A stretch of DNA of 64,000 nucleotides from Dyadobacter sp. 50-39. GTDB taxonomy: Bacteria > Bacteroidota > Bacteroidia > Cytophagales > Spirosomataceae. The translations under genes were made by a program, and so were the position numbers. Shown piece by piece: positions 9,501 through 18,529 of this stretch. Under the pieces are notes generated by a model. The model was given only the letters and a program-made list of their open reading frames with translations. It did not search any database and had not been told where the DNA came from. The stretch lies in contig MKSR01000024.1 in the NCBI GenBank assembly GCA_001898145.1, positions 78,497 to 142,496 of the forward strand, written 5' to 3'. The number at the start of each line of letters is the position of its first letter. The stretch's first letter is position 1.

Positions 9501-9938
9501 AAAATTGCCTACCTGGCTAATGTAAATATCCAGCAGACCGTCCTGGTTGATATCCACGACAGAAACACCGTTAGACCACCCCTTATCCGCGGAAAAATTG
9601 GCCTTTTCCGTCACATCCTCAAATTTCAGGCCCGAGCGGTTCAGGTAAATGCGGTTAGGCACCTGGTTACCGGAGAAGCACAGGTCCACCAGGCCGTCGT
9701 TGTTCAGGTCGCCTGCACCGACGCCCCCTCCATTATAGAAGTACATATAATAGAAGATATTGAAATCCTTCGTCGGTTTAAGGGTGTTGGAAAAATCGAG
9801 GCCTGTGCGGTCGGCGGTGAGCAGCTGGAAATCATAATCGACCGGTTCTTCTTTGGCTCCGCAGGCGAAGGCAAGCACCGTCAATAGGATCATCCAACAC
9901 TTTTTCAGCAGGCTTTCAAATGAATTGAGATTCAGCAA
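6573..9938 (-). CDS. FG-GAP/VCBS beta-propeller lipoprotein with ASPIC/UnbV domain (copy 1)
   Basis: Large surface or periplasmic lipoprotein of 1,121 residues. The signal peptide ends in a lipobox (LAFAC, Cys about 26). It is followed by many FG-GAP/VCBS blades with DxDxDG-type calcium loops (DLNNDGLVD, DINQDGLLD, DYDLDGDLD and others). An ASPIC/UnbV domain sits in the middle (about 540-620, GTKCLVF and VRGFQSS), then a second set of blades. The start codon is TTG at 9938, 6 bases after the stop of the paralogue upstream, so the two are almost certainly cotranscribed and translationally coupled. No catalytic motif is visible. In Bacteroidota such proteins often accompany SusC/SusD pairs, which suggests polymer or ligand binding at the surface; that role is inference. 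Confidence 0.9.
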   Translation of the reverse strand: MLNLNSFESLLKKCWMILLTVLAFACGAKEEPVDYDFQLLTADRTGLDFSNTLKPTKDFNIFYYMYFYNGGGVGAGDLNNDGLVDLCFSGNQVPNRIYLNRSGLKFEDVTEKANFSADKGWSNGVSVVDINQDGLLDIYISQVGNFESMKGHNLLFECQRITPEGIPVYEEKSKEYGLDLVVFGTQALFFDYDLDGDLDMFQLNHSVHQNGTFGRRDLFKDTVHPLAGDKLFRNENGKFVEITKEAGIHSSALGYGLGLGVGDVNFDGYPDMYIGNDFHENDYLYINQRNGRFNDQTDSALMHTSQFSMGVDIGDLNNDIFPEIVSLDMLPSDYEILKKSEGEDSYSIFKYKIRQGYNYQFARNNLQFNNGNGTFSEIGAFAGMHATDWSWAALFTDFDNDGLKDLFISNGIPKRMNDTDYIKFVSGDVVQQKIRDKNFDENDPGLADKLPEIKLPNKFFRNQGALSFSDLAKNIKNDQISYSNGAVYADLDNDGDLDIVTNNINEKAFVYENLNNGKAAQNDFLRLYLKGKKGNLNAIGTKCLVFKKDNVLSYEKFPVRGFQSSMEVPLNIGFGKKAEIDSMVLIWPDNRYQVMRSGDLKDSLTITYKDGLPVFDYEAFKRSKESKAYAFEDIAQKLGLKVRHEENNFIEFDRNSLIPFEVTAEGPAMAIADINHDGLEDIFVGSSKMLRSHLFMQNAGGKFTEMSQPALVRDSTYEEVDAEWADVNKDGHPDLVVATGGNEFSNHSPYQKPRIYLNDGRGNLTPKEDAFANIFVTASCIVPFDFTGDGIADLFIGGRAVPLNYGEKPQSYLLQNDGNGKFIDVTARYAPELASVGYVRSARLADMNKDGRSDIVLALEWDGICVFERNGNAFQKKMLTSRKGWWNFAMPFDFDGDGDLDILAGNLGLNSRLKASEKEPVKMYINDFDGNGRKEPILTSYLNGREALFPTKLEMEKQMPVIRKKYIYAAEFAKASLADLVGAEKLEKSEILTADYFQNAILVNDGKGNFTVQALPGRAQWAPFYDAQIIDANGDSLPDVLLMGNFYDCNIQMGRYDADYGTVLINKGQCNFAPEPLNGLQVRGQVKRLKPLKLKSGTAIVVARNDNDLMVIRLRGKRHNL

Positions 9939-9944
9939 AACACA

Positions 9945-12900
9945 TTACAGTTTGTTGATTTTAAATAGAACCGGCGCGGCATCATTGACCAGATTGATCA
10001 GGTAAGGCTGCCCTGCAATGCTGATCGGGCTGATCTGCTTCACTTCGCCATCCAGCGCATAGCCACTCCGGACAGCCTGTAAAACCTCGAATTGCATATT
10101 CCCCTTGTTGATCAGCACATTGCCACGGCAGGCGTCGAGGCTACCGAGCTGCGGAATGAAATGCGTGAAATTACCGCCCACGATCAGGTCGGGTTTCCCG
10201 TCGTCGTTCACATCTTCGCTCTGGATCGCGTTGAGGCATGAGAACTGCGCCATGTAAGGCAATGCTACCACTTTGAACTGCCCTTTGCCATCATTCACCG
10301 CAACAGCCGATTGCAGGTATGATACCGATTTTTCGACCGCTGATTTCAGCAAATCTTCCGGAAAAAGGTCCTGCACGGTAAGCACCGCATATTCCGAATG
10401 CTTGATACTCTTCTTTTTCAGGAACGGGAACTGGGTGGTCATTTCACGTTTCAGCAGCACCGGCAGGTCTTTGGAATCGACGGTCTTGGAAATAACCTTC
10501 TCAATCGTCCCGTTCTTGTTGAAATCGTTGATCCAAATTTTCAGCGGCGAATCCGCATTCGCTTTGAGCGAAAAGTTTTCTCCTATGTTGCCCAAAACCA
10601 GATCCTGGTCACCGTCTCCATCGAAATCACCGGTTTTGAGCGAACCCCAGAAACCGGTATAGCCTTCCAGGCCGGTGGCGACCCTGGCAAACTTACCATC
10701 TGAAAATTTGAATGCCGCGGGCGCCATCCAGTCGCCTACTACCACCAGCTCTTTGATCCCATCGCCATCGATATCGGTCCACGAAGCGTCGCGCACCATG
10801 CCTACTTTGGCCAGTTCGGGCGCTATTGCTTTCGCCACTTCCTTGAATACCCCTTTGCCATCATTCTGATAAATGTAGCTGGACGGGCTCGAACCATATT
10901 CCCGCGGCACGCTCCGGCTACCGACGAACAGGTCAATATCGCCGTCGCGATCATAATCTTCCGCGACGATCACTGCGGTATTCATTGCATTTGGCGGCAA
11001 TGCGCGGTTATTGAGCGTAAAATTCCCCTTTCCGTCGTTCAGGTACAGACGTGTGGGCAGGTCGGGGCTTGTTACGAGGGTTTCGTTGCCGCCGCTTCCT
11101 ACCACAAGGTCGCGGTCACCATCTCCGTCGGCGTCGAAAAACAATGCGGCAGTATCCTCAAAGCCAGCCAGATCACTGAATGCTTTTTGCGGTGATTTCG
11201 CAAACTGGCCGCCTTTCTGGAAATACAATTGCCCGCCCTGGCCTTTGCCGCCACACACGTAAATATCATCCAGCCCGTCACCATTTACATCGCCGATGGC
11301 TGCCTTCGGGCCTTCCTGCGATAGCATAATGGGGATATTCCGCTCATTATAAAAGTCTTCGTATCTGTTTTCCTGGTGTGCACCCAGGCCCTTGGCAGGC
11401 ACGTTCGTCAGCATTTGCCCCTTCCGCGTTACCGGGCCAGGGTACAGGTCTTTCGCCTCATCCATGGAAAGCGTCAGCAGGCTGTCCACTTTTGCATTCT
11501 TTAAGGTCGTCACCTTGCTGGTCGGCCACAACACCCGCACCGAGTCGATGGTCGTGATTTTCCCTAATCCAATGGTTAGCGGATATTCCGTACTCGACTG
11601 AAAGCCGCGCGACGGGTTAACCTGCTTGCTGAACACCTGTCCGCCCGCGTAGACCTCCACTTTGGAACCGATGGCGCGGGTATTCATGCCACTTCCCTTC
11701 AAGCTGAATTTAATGTAGTGGTTCTTCTCCGGCCGTGCTTCCGACTTGTTCCGATACACAAAACAAGGCTCGTTCACATTGTTGACGATCAGGTCCAGGT
11801 CGCCGTCATTGTCCAGGTCACCGTAAGCCGCGCCGTTGGAGAACGAGGCCTTGCCGAAACCGAATTCCTTCGCTTTTTCCCTGAATTGCAGGTTTCCTTC
11901 ATTGTGAAAGAAATTGTTGGCGATGGGCGTCGACGGCATGCGGTCGATGATGTTTTGCATGTTCTGCTTTTCACCGGACATCACCATTTTCTGGGTCACC
12001 TCATTGGCAAAAAAGTCGATAAAATCCTGATCCAGAATATCATGGTATATACCATTGCACACGTAAATGTCCGTCTTGGAATCGTTGTCGGCATCAAAAA
12101 GCAGTGCACCCCAGCTCCAATCGCTCGCGGCCACGCCCGAGTAGTTGGCGATCTCGCTGAATGTCCCGTCCTGGTTGTTGAATTGCAGGCTGTTCTGCAT
12201 GTATTGGTTATAAAAACCCTTCTCCTTTTTCAGGTTGAAAAGGTAGTGGTTTTCGAAGGATGTGGTGGTTTTATACCGGTATTCGTCCCGCGGGAGCATG
12301 TCGGTCACGAACAGTTCGGGATAACCGTCGTTGTTGATATCCGCCAGGTCGGCCCCCATGGATGCCAGGCTAGTGTGCTTGATGCGCTTTTCCAGTTCTT
12401 CCGAAAAAGTGCCGTCCTTTTGGTTGATATAGAGGTAATCCTTCTCGTAAAAGTCGTTGCAAACGTAAATGTCGGGGTAAAGGTCGCCGTTGATATCGCC
12501 CACGGTGACCCCCAGCCCAAAACCGATCAGGCTGCCATAAATACCTGCCTCTTGACTCACATCCAGGAACTTGCCGCCGTCGTTACGGAACAGTTTCGCA
12601 CCGCCGCCTTTGAGAAAATCCTTCACCGGCCAGTCCTTGGCACGCAGGTTGCGGTCGTTGGCATAATTGAGTGTATTAACCGGGATAAAGCTGTTGTTCA
12701 GCACATAGCAGTCCAGGTCGCCATCCAGATCATAGTCCAGGAATGCTGCGTGGGTGGAGTAACCCGCCTCGTCGAGGCCATATTTTTTGGCCGATTCGGT
12801 GAAAGTGAGGTCGCCGTTGTTGATGTAAAGTGAATTGCCCTGCTTGTTCAAAAACTTCTGATAACCCGCATTGCATACGTATATATCGAGGAGGTTATCG

Positions 12901-13286
12901 CCGTTCACATCGGCCATGACCACTCCCGTGCTCCATTTCTCCGGCTCCCCTACACCCGCCTTGGCGGTAATGTCTTCAAACTTCCAGTTGCCTTTATTGA
13001 GGTACAGCTTATTTTCACCCATGTTGGCGGTGAAGTAGATGTCGGGCAGCCCATCGTTGTTGATATCGCCGATCGAGACGCCGCCGCCATTGTAAAAATT
13101 GCGGTAGTTGAATATGTTGATGTCTTCCCGGTCCTCGACCTTGTTAACGAAATTTATTCCCGTATCCGAAGCTTCCAGTGCCTGGAAAAGGCCGTCGGGC
13201 TGTTCATCGGATTTGTTGCAGGAAATGCATACCAGGAGAAAAAGCAGTGTAATCGCCTGATGTACCTTAAAAATTCTTGTGGTCAT
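9945..13286 (-). CDS. FG-GAP/VCBS beta-propeller lipoprotein with ASPIC/UnbV domain (copy 2)
   Basis: Paralogue of the gene directly downstream, with the same order of parts: lipoprotein signal peptide (LLVCISC), propeller blades with calcium-type loops (DINNDGLPD, DVNGDNLLD, DYDLDGDLD), a central ASPIC/UnbV domain (IGSKVEV, PSRGFQSS) and a second propeller. About 1,113 residues. I chose ATG 13286; a TTG at 13295 would add three residues and overlap the preceding stop codon by four bases. Length and domain order match copy 1 closely, pointing to tandem duplication followed by strong divergence. The paired propellers plus the upstream 194-residue lipoprotein form one transcription unit. Function unknown beyond likely extracellular binding. 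Confidence 0.9.
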   Translation of the reverse strand: MTTRIFKVHQAITLLFLLVCISCNKSDEQPDGLFQALEASDTGINFVNKVEDREDINIFNYRNFYNGGGVSIGDINNDGLPDIYFTANMGENKLYLNKGNWKFEDITAKAGVGEPEKWSTGVVMADVNGDNLLDIYVCNAGYQKFLNKQGNSLYINNGDLTFTESAKKYGLDEAGYSTHAAFLDYDLDGDLDCYVLNNSFIPVNTLNYANDRNLRAKDWPVKDFLKGGGAKLFRNDGGKFLDVSQEAGIYGSLIGFGLGVTVGDINGDLYPDIYVCNDFYEKDYLYINQKDGTFSEELEKRIKHTSLASMGADLADINNDGYPELFVTDMLPRDEYRYKTTTSFENHYLFNLKKEKGFYNQYMQNSLQFNNQDGTFSEIANYSGVAASDWSWGALLFDADNDSKTDIYVCNGIYHDILDQDFIDFFANEVTQKMVMSGEKQNMQNIIDRMPSTPIANNFFHNEGNLQFREKAKEFGFGKASFSNGAAYGDLDNDGDLDLIVNNVNEPCFVYRNKSEARPEKNHYIKFSLKGSGMNTRAIGSKVEVYAGGQVFSKQVNPSRGFQSSTEYPLTIGLGKITTIDSVRVLWPTSKVTTLKNAKVDSLLTLSMDEAKDLYPGPVTRKGQMLTNVPAKGLGAHQENRYEDFYNERNIPIMLSQEGPKAAIGDVNGDGLDDIYVCGGKGQGGQLYFQKGGQFAKSPQKAFSDLAGFEDTAALFFDADGDGDRDLVVGSGGNETLVTSPDLPTRLYLNDGKGNFTLNNRALPPNAMNTAVIVAEDYDRDGDIDLFVGSRSVPREYGSSPSSYIYQNDGKGVFKEVAKAIAPELAKVGMVRDASWTDIDGDGIKELVVVGDWMAPAAFKFSDGKFARVATGLEGYTGFWGSLKTGDFDGDGDQDLVLGNIGENFSLKANADSPLKIWINDFNKNGTIEKVISKTVDSKDLPVLLKREMTTQFPFLKKKSIKHSEYAVLTVQDLFPEDLLKSAVEKSVSYLQSAVAVNDGKGQFKVVALPYMAQFSCLNAIQSEDVNDDGKPDLIVGGNFTHFIPQLGSLDACRGNVLINKGNMQFEVLQAVRSGYALDGEVKQISPISIAGQPYLINLVNDAAPVLFKINKL

Positions 13287-13291
13287 TAGTT

Positions 13292-13876
13292 TCAATGCGT
13301 AGAACCAAATACTTCTTTTTCGCTCACGTCGCCGAAGCTCACCGCCGGCCTCTTACAAACCACGATACCTTCCAGCGGCGCCAGCTTATCGGGCGCATGG
13401 AAGTCGCTGTAAGGGCCAACCTCTCCTTTTATTTCAAAAATCACTTTTTCCCTGTCGAATGTAACAACCGAAATGCTACCCTTTGTCATCATGTAACCTT
13501 CCCCGATCAGCTTCTGCCTGTCGGCGAGCTTCCCGATTTTAAGGCTGGTAGCTCCCTTCCCTCCTGCTTCAACGGTTCCTATGAAGGGCTGCTTGCGGTA
13601 CCACTCGTCTTCGGCGAGGGTTATCATTGTCCGGCCGTCGAACTGGTCGATCAGTGTAAGGCTCAGCACATTGCTGGAAGCCAGCATCTGGCAGGTAAAA
13701 ACACTTTCACCGGGATAAAACGCCTTTCCGCCGATCGTCAGCATGACCTTCGCCTGGTTATCATGCAATGCGTCGAGGTATTTTTCTGCTGTGCGTTCCG
13801 CTGCATTATCTGAACCACACCCCAAACAAACAGTCACCAGCAAACATACCAGCGCCAAATTTCTTACAACTTTCAT
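13292..13876 (-). CDS. Small lipoprotein of unknown function
   Basis: A 194-residue protein with a lipoprotein signal peptide (LVCLLVTVCLGC, Cys about 20). After a polar linker it has an alpha segment (AERTAEKYLDALHDN) typical of small DUF4878-like or SnoaL-like lipoproteins, then mainly beta structure. I do not recognise the family with certainty. It lies between the SusD terminator and the propeller genes. Its stop codon comes 5 bases before the ATG I prefer for copy 2, in effect an overlap, so it should be the first gene of that three-gene unit. Confidence 0.75.
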   Translation of the reverse strand: MKVVRNLALVCLLVTVCLGCGSDNAAERTAEKYLDALHDNQAKVMLTIGGKAFYPGESVFTCQMLASSNVLSLTLIDQFDGRTMITLAEDEWYRKQPFIGTVEAGGKGATSLKIGKLADRQKLIGEGYMMTKGSISVVTFDREKVIFEIKGEVGPYSDFHAPDKLAPLEGIVVCKRPAVSFGDVSEKEVFGSTH

Positions 13877-13892
13877 TTAAACATTAAAAAAC

Positions 13893-13922
13893 AAAAATGC
13901 TCGATGGGTTTCGAGCATTTTT
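13893..13922 (-). terminator. Rho-independent terminator after SusD
   Basis: A 12-bp perfect stem AAAAATGCTCGA/TCGAGCATTTTT with a 6-nt loop. On the minus strand it is followed by GTTTTTT. It sits between the SusD stop and the lipoprotein start, so the SusC-SusD transcript is separated, at least partly, from the propeller genes. Confidence 0.85.
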
Positions 13923-13946
13923 GACCATACTAAACTAAGAATTTTA

Positions 13947-15437
13947 TCAATATCCCGGATTCTGAACGAGATTGGGGTTGGATACCAACGCCGACGAGGG
14001 AATCGGGTAAAGCACCGTATAGGCTTCTTTCACCGTTACACCTTCACCCGTGGTAAATTTACCAAACCGGATCTCGGTTGTTCTTTTAAATCCTTCCCAG
14101 TACAATTCACGACCAATTTCCGCAAACAGGCTTTCTTCGTTCAACGCCCCCAATGCGCTGGCGCCACGCGATGCACGCAATGTGTTGATCTGCGTTAACG
14201 CCGCTCCGGCATTTCCGCCTCTCAGCAATGCCTCGGCTTTCATCAGATAGGCCTCCGCATAACGCATCAGAATGTATTTTCCTGAGTTGGCCGGGTGGTA
14301 CTTGATCACACGGATACCCTTGTCAGTGGCAGCACCTGCCAAAGGCACGTCGCGCGTGAATTGCAGCGGCTTGCGGGTACGGGTATCGTTGATCGCCTCT
14401 CCCTTGTCATTGTATTGCTGGCCGATCAGGAAACCAAGACCGATACCTGAGTACTGTGAACCATCTTTCTTTGCCGGCTTTCCGATGCGGCTATCTTTCG
14501 ACTCAAATGTGTCGTAAAAATCAGCCAAAGTGGCGAAACCGTTCCAACCCGACGGATTCTGATCGTAGTGGAGCGTCATGAACCAGCGGTTTTGGGCTGT
14601 TCCTTCCAGTACGACAAAAATCGGCTCCGTTTTAGCAGCGGACGAGAATGCCGTGAAGTAATCCTTTTCGAGCGAGTAGCCATCCGCAGTAATCGCATCT
14701 ACGTACGCTACCGCTTTGTCCATATCTGCTTTGTCGAAAGTATATGGTCCTTCCGCTTTGGCGCTTTTGTAAACCCCTTTGTTCAGGTAAAGTTTCGCGA
14801 GCAGGAAGTTGGCCGCCGCTTTTGAAGCAACACCATTTGTTACCGAAGGTCCTGTTTTAGGAAGGTTAGGCAGCGCTTCTTCAAGGTCCTTCACGATGAA
14901 ATCGAAAGCTTCCGAGCGGGTGAAAACCTTGGGCAGGTCATCAGGCCCTTGGGTCACTTCCCGGAACGGTACCACGCCCCAGTAATCCATTACCCAAAAC
15001 ATGTTGTAGGCACGCAGGAATTGCGCTTCGGCTTTTTGCCTGGCGTTGGGGTCGGAAGCGATGATCTCGTTCGCACGGTAAGCACGCTGGTTCAATGCAT
15101 TCCAGGCACTGAGAATGTATGAGTGCGAAGCATCCCAAGTATGCTGATCGAGTGTCCGCCATACCCCGTTATCACCCCAGTCCACACCGCGGGTCGGCGG
15201 GATCATCTCTGCCGTCACGTGTTCGCCCAATGCGTAAATACCGGCCTGGTCGGAATAGGTAGAGAGGTCTTTGTAAGCCGATGCAAGTGCTTCCGGCACA
15301 TTCACCTTCACAAAACCCTCGGCCCCTACCTGGCCCACCACAGAATCCATTTCGTCGTTTACAAGGTCGGTACAGCCTGACATAAATGCCACGACCACCC
15401 CAGCCACCAACGATTTATATAAAATACCTTTTTTCAT
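13947..15437 (-). CDS. SusD/RagB family nutrient-binding lipoprotein
   Basis: Surface-exposed substrate-binding lipoprotein that acts as the lid of a SusC channel. It has 496 residues, a lipoprotein signal peptide ending in MSGC (Cys22), helical TPR-like repeats through the middle and the characteristic C-terminal segment around YAEAYLMKAEALLRGG and INTLRASRGA. It follows the SusC gene by 20 bases. The ligand is unknown. The absence of adjacent glycoside hydrolases argues against a standard polysaccharide locus, and peptides or other small molecules are possible. Confidence 0.95.
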   Translation of the reverse strand: MKKGILYKSLVAGVVVAFMSGCTDLVNDEMDSVVGQVGAEGFVKVNVPEALASAYKDLSTYSDQAGIYALGEHVTAEMIPPTRGVDWGDNGVWRTLDQHTWDASHSYILSAWNALNQRAYRANEIIASDPNARQKAEAQFLRAYNMFWVMDYWGVVPFREVTQGPDDLPKVFTRSEAFDFIVKDLEEALPNLPKTGPSVTNGVASKAAANFLLAKLYLNKGVYKSAKAEGPYTFDKADMDKAVAYVDAITADGYSLEKDYFTAFSSAAKTEPIFVVLEGTAQNRWFMTLHYDQNPSGWNGFATLADFYDTFESKDSRIGKPAKKDGSQYSGIGLGFLIGQQYNDKGEAINDTRTRKPLQFTRDVPLAGAATDKGIRVIKYHPANSGKYILMRYAEAYLMKAEALLRGGNAGAALTQINTLRASRGASALGALNEESLFAEIGRELYWEGFKRTTEIRFGKFTTGEGVTVKEAYTVLYPIPSSALVSNPNLVQNPGY

Positions 15438-15457
15438 TTTCGTAAGATTTGACTGAA

Positions 15458-18400
15458 TTAGAATGACACATTAACACCAATCGTCCACGTTCTCGCTCTC
15501 GGATAAGCAGTGTAGTCGATCCCGAATGACGGGATGCCTTCGATCTGCTTGTCTGTGTTCACTTCCGGATCCTGGCCTTTGTATTTGGTAATCGTCAGCA
15601 AGTTCTGGCCTGTGATGAACAGGCGTGCGCTGTTGACTACTTTGTTGGCCTTCAGAGGAACGCGGTAGCCGAGCGACAGGTTTTGTAATCTTACAAAGTT
15701 ACCTTTTTGCAGGAATCGCGTAGACACATCCGGCGCATTAAGCGCACCTTCACCATTACCGATCACATCCTTGGTTACGTTACGTCCGTTGTTGAACGAG
15801 CCTTGCGTAAAGAATGCGTTGGCTGTGTTGGAGTAAAGATAATTTCCGAACACCCCGTTGAAAAAGAAATTCAGGTCAAAATTCCCGTAGCGGAAATTGT
15901 TGGTCAAACCTGCATTGACTTTCGGCAGCGGGCTTTTTCCGTTAAGGAATTGCTGTACGTCACCGTTGGGATAAATGGAGTTTCCGTTTTCATCAAAACC
16001 ACCGAACTCGCGCAGGTACCATGCAAACAATGGCTGGCCCGCAGCCAGACGTTGCGCAAACGCGCCTGAAAGGCCTTGCCCGTTGATCTCGCCGGTATTA
16101 TAGGTACCTACAAGGTCTTTTACCATATTCTTGTTGTAAGATGCATTCACAAGCACCTCCCATGAGAATTTCTTTCCGTCGATCACTGCTCCGTTCAATG
16201 AAAGCTCGATACCACGGTTCTGAATGTCGGTATCCAAGTTGCGGTACACGAATGGGTTCGGTGCAGGCTGCGGCGCTACTACTTTGAAAAGCAGGTCACG
16301 GGTGCTTTTGTTGTAAAGATCAATGCTACCACCCAGGCGGCCTTTGAAGAATGAGAAGTCGATACCGAGGTTAGACGCTACCGTCGATTCCCATTTCAGA
16401 TCGGGGTTGTTGAACGCAACGGCGCTGATACCACCTCCTGAAATATTGGTACCTGTATCATTAATAGAATAATCACCATAACGGTCGCGACGATCGTATA
16501 CATTGTGCGGGATTGCCTGGTTACCAGTCAAACCGTAACCAATGCGAACGGACAGGTCGGTGAAAATATCTTTGGAAATGAAGTTTTCCTCTACCAGTTT
16601 CCATTTAAATGCTCCTGACGGGAAGTATCCATATTTATTGTTACCACCGAATTTCGAAGAACCATCCACGCGGAGTGTACCAGTGAACAGGTATTTTGAA
16701 TTAGTCCCGAAACCGAGATTCACCCGACCGAAATACGATTGCAGTTCATCCTTTACGAAGCTTGAATTCTGAATCACGGAACCCACGGAACCTACGGCAG
16801 TTTCGTCCTTCGGAGTGACGGTACCGGCAATACCGAGGTTGTTGATCATCAAATCCAGGTTGTTGGTACGGAAGCGGGTTGCTGTCACATTTTTTGTACC
16901 AATCTCGAAGCTTTGGTAAGAGTAACCCAGCAAGGCATTCAGTGATACATTACCAAATTCCTTTTCGTAGGTAAAGTAGTTTTCCCAGAGCTGGTTGTTC
17001 GTTTCCACATCACGGATGTAAGCGCGTCCGAGATCCCGGATACCAGTCACATAAAGATCTTTGGAATATGCCTGCTTGCGGGAAGCCATGGATTTATCAA
17101 AACCCAATACGGTCTTAAACTTCAATCCTTTAAAGATTTCCAGTTCCGCATTGATATTACCCAGTGCGCGGAGTGTATTGTTCCGGTCTTTCGAAAGGTT
17201 TACGAACGCCGCAGGGTTGGGTTCCGAATTGGTTACCTGATTGTAGGTACCATCGGCATTGAACACGGCGCGGGTCGGGTTGGCTTTCAGAATGCTACCC
17301 ATGAGATCCCCTTCGAAACCGATGTTTTCTGAAATAGGGACACCGGCATCGATCGTATTGGCGAAGTTCAGGTTGCTTCCGATGGTCAGTTTGTCATTGA
17401 TGAATTTTTTCTGACCATTAAACCCGATGCTGTACCGTTTCATACTGGATGTCTGCACGATACCTTCCTGATTCAGGTAACCCACTGAAAAGCGGTAGTT
17501 GCCCGAAGCGTCGCCTCCGCCGTAAGAGAGGTTGTGCTGGTGCGTCAGCGCCGTTCTGAACAGCACGTCCTGCCAGTCGGTATTGGCACCCTGGTCCTGG
17601 CCGCCCGCAGCACGGTATTCGGCTGCATTGAGCAGGTCGTATTTCTTGGTGATGTTGCTGATACCCAACGAGTAGCCGTAATCCAGTGATCCTTTGCCAC
17701 GGCCTCTTTTAGTTGTAATCAACACGACCCCGTTTGCACCCCTGGAACCGTAAATCGCTGTTGCGGAGGCATCTTTCAAAATGTCCATGCTCGCAATGTC
17801 GTCCGGGTTAAGGAAGTTCAACGGGTTTTTTGCAGGCTGACGGCCCACACCCTGGTTGTCGCCGCCGCTGGAAGTATTGTCGCCGCTCAATGGCACACCA
17901 TCGACAACGAACAACGGGTTGTTACCCCCCAAAACAGATGACGTACCCCGTATACGTACGTTAATCCCGCCACCCGGCTCACCGCTCGACTGGGTGATTT
18001 GCACCCCGGCCACGCGGCCTTGCATCAGCTGCTCGGGCGAGGACACGATACCTTTTTGAAAGTCTTTGGAGCCCAATGCCGAAACTGCACCGGTCGCATC
18101 CTTTTTCTTTACGGTACCGTAACCCACCACGACAACTTCTTCCAAAGCCCTGACGTCCTCTGAAAGCAGCACGTCTACAACCGATTTGTTGCCAACCGCC
18201 ACATCTTTGCTTTCGTAACCGATCGCGCTGAAAGTCAGTGTCGCATTGGCAGGGACGCTGATCTGGTAATTACCTTCCACATCGGAGTTGGTTCCTTTTG
18301 TGGTTCCTTTTACCGTAATGGTCACACCTGGAATACCACCGGTTTTAGCGTCGCTAACTTTACCGGTCACGTTGATTTCCTGTGCCAGCAACTGTCCGCT

Positions 18401-18529
18401 CGTCGCGCAGATCGCGATCAGCAAGGCCAAAATCCTGAATTTTAAAAGGGATGGTTTTGTCTTGGAGCGAGGGGCCCACGAGTCGGGCTGCTCATGCTGA
18501 CGAAGTACATGAAAGGATAAATTCATCAT
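15458..18529 (-). CDS. SusC/RagA family TonB-dependent outer-membrane transporter
   Basis: Outer-membrane import channel powered by TonB, 1,023 residues. A 30-residue polar extension precedes the hydrophobic signal (about 30-48, ending LLAQ), as seen in some Cytophagales members; a later start could be the true one. Next come a carboxypeptidase-regulatory-like domain (about 52-130), the SusC hallmark LEEVVVVGYG with the plug domain (GRVAGVQI, DASATAIYGSRGANGVVLITTK), and a long barrel ending in WTIGVNVSF. It pairs with SusD downstream. The upstream region to 18938 is shared with the divergent dehydrogenase gene. Confidence 0.95.
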   Translation of the reverse strand: MMNLSFHVLRQHEQPDSWAPRSKTKPSLLKFRILALLIAICATSGQLLAQEINVTGKVSDAKTGGIPGVTITVKGTTKGTNSDVEGNYQISVPANATLTFSAIGYESKDVAVGNKSVVDVLLSEDVRALEEVVVVGYGTVKKKDATGAVSALGSKDFQKGIVSSPEQLMQGRVAGVQITQSSGEPGGGINVRIRGTSSVLGGNNPLFVVDGVPLSGDNTSSGGDNQGVGRQPAKNPLNFLNPDDIASMDILKDASATAIYGSRGANGVVLITTKRGRGKGSLDYGYSLGISNITKKYDLLNAAEYRAAGGQDQGANTDWQDVLFRTALTHQHNLSYGGGDASGNYRFSVGYLNQEGIVQTSSMKRYSIGFNGQKKFINDKLTIGSNLNFANTIDAGVPISENIGFEGDLMGSILKANPTRAVFNADGTYNQVTNSEPNPAAFVNLSKDRNNTLRALGNINAELEIFKGLKFKTVLGFDKSMASRKQAYSKDLYVTGIRDLGRAYIRDVETNNQLWENYFTYEKEFGNVSLNALLGYSYQSFEIGTKNVTATRFRTNNLDLMINNLGIAGTVTPKDETAVGSVGSVIQNSSFVKDELQSYFGRVNLGFGTNSKYLFTGTLRVDGSSKFGGNNKYGYFPSGAFKWKLVEENFISKDIFTDLSVRIGYGLTGNQAIPHNVYDRRDRYGDYSINDTGTNISGGGISAVAFNNPDLKWESTVASNLGIDFSFFKGRLGGSIDLYNKSTRDLLFKVVAPQPAPNPFVYRNLDTDIQNRGIELSLNGAVIDGKKFSWEVLVNASYNKNMVKDLVGTYNTGEINGQGLSGAFAQRLAAGQPLFAWYLREFGGFDENGNSIYPNGDVQQFLNGKSPLPKVNAGLTNNFRYGNFDLNFFFNGVFGNYLYSNTANAFFTQGSFNNGRNVTKDVIGNGEGALNAPDVSTRFLQKGNFVRLQNLSLGYRVPLKANKVVNSARLFITGQNLLTITKYKGQDPEVNTDKQIEGIPSFGIDYTAYPRARTWTIGVNVSF

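Noticed and set aside
11718-12833. Long valine-rich frame opposite the second propeller gene.
   Set aside because: The repeated D-rich calcium loops on the coding strand read as valine/isoleucine-rich in antisense, so the frame is an artefact of the repeats.
6573-13286. Periodic sequence that could suggest a CRISPR or tandem DNA repeat.
   Set aside because: The period is irregular and protein-based (FG-GAP blades); there are no conserved DNA repeats with unique spacers.
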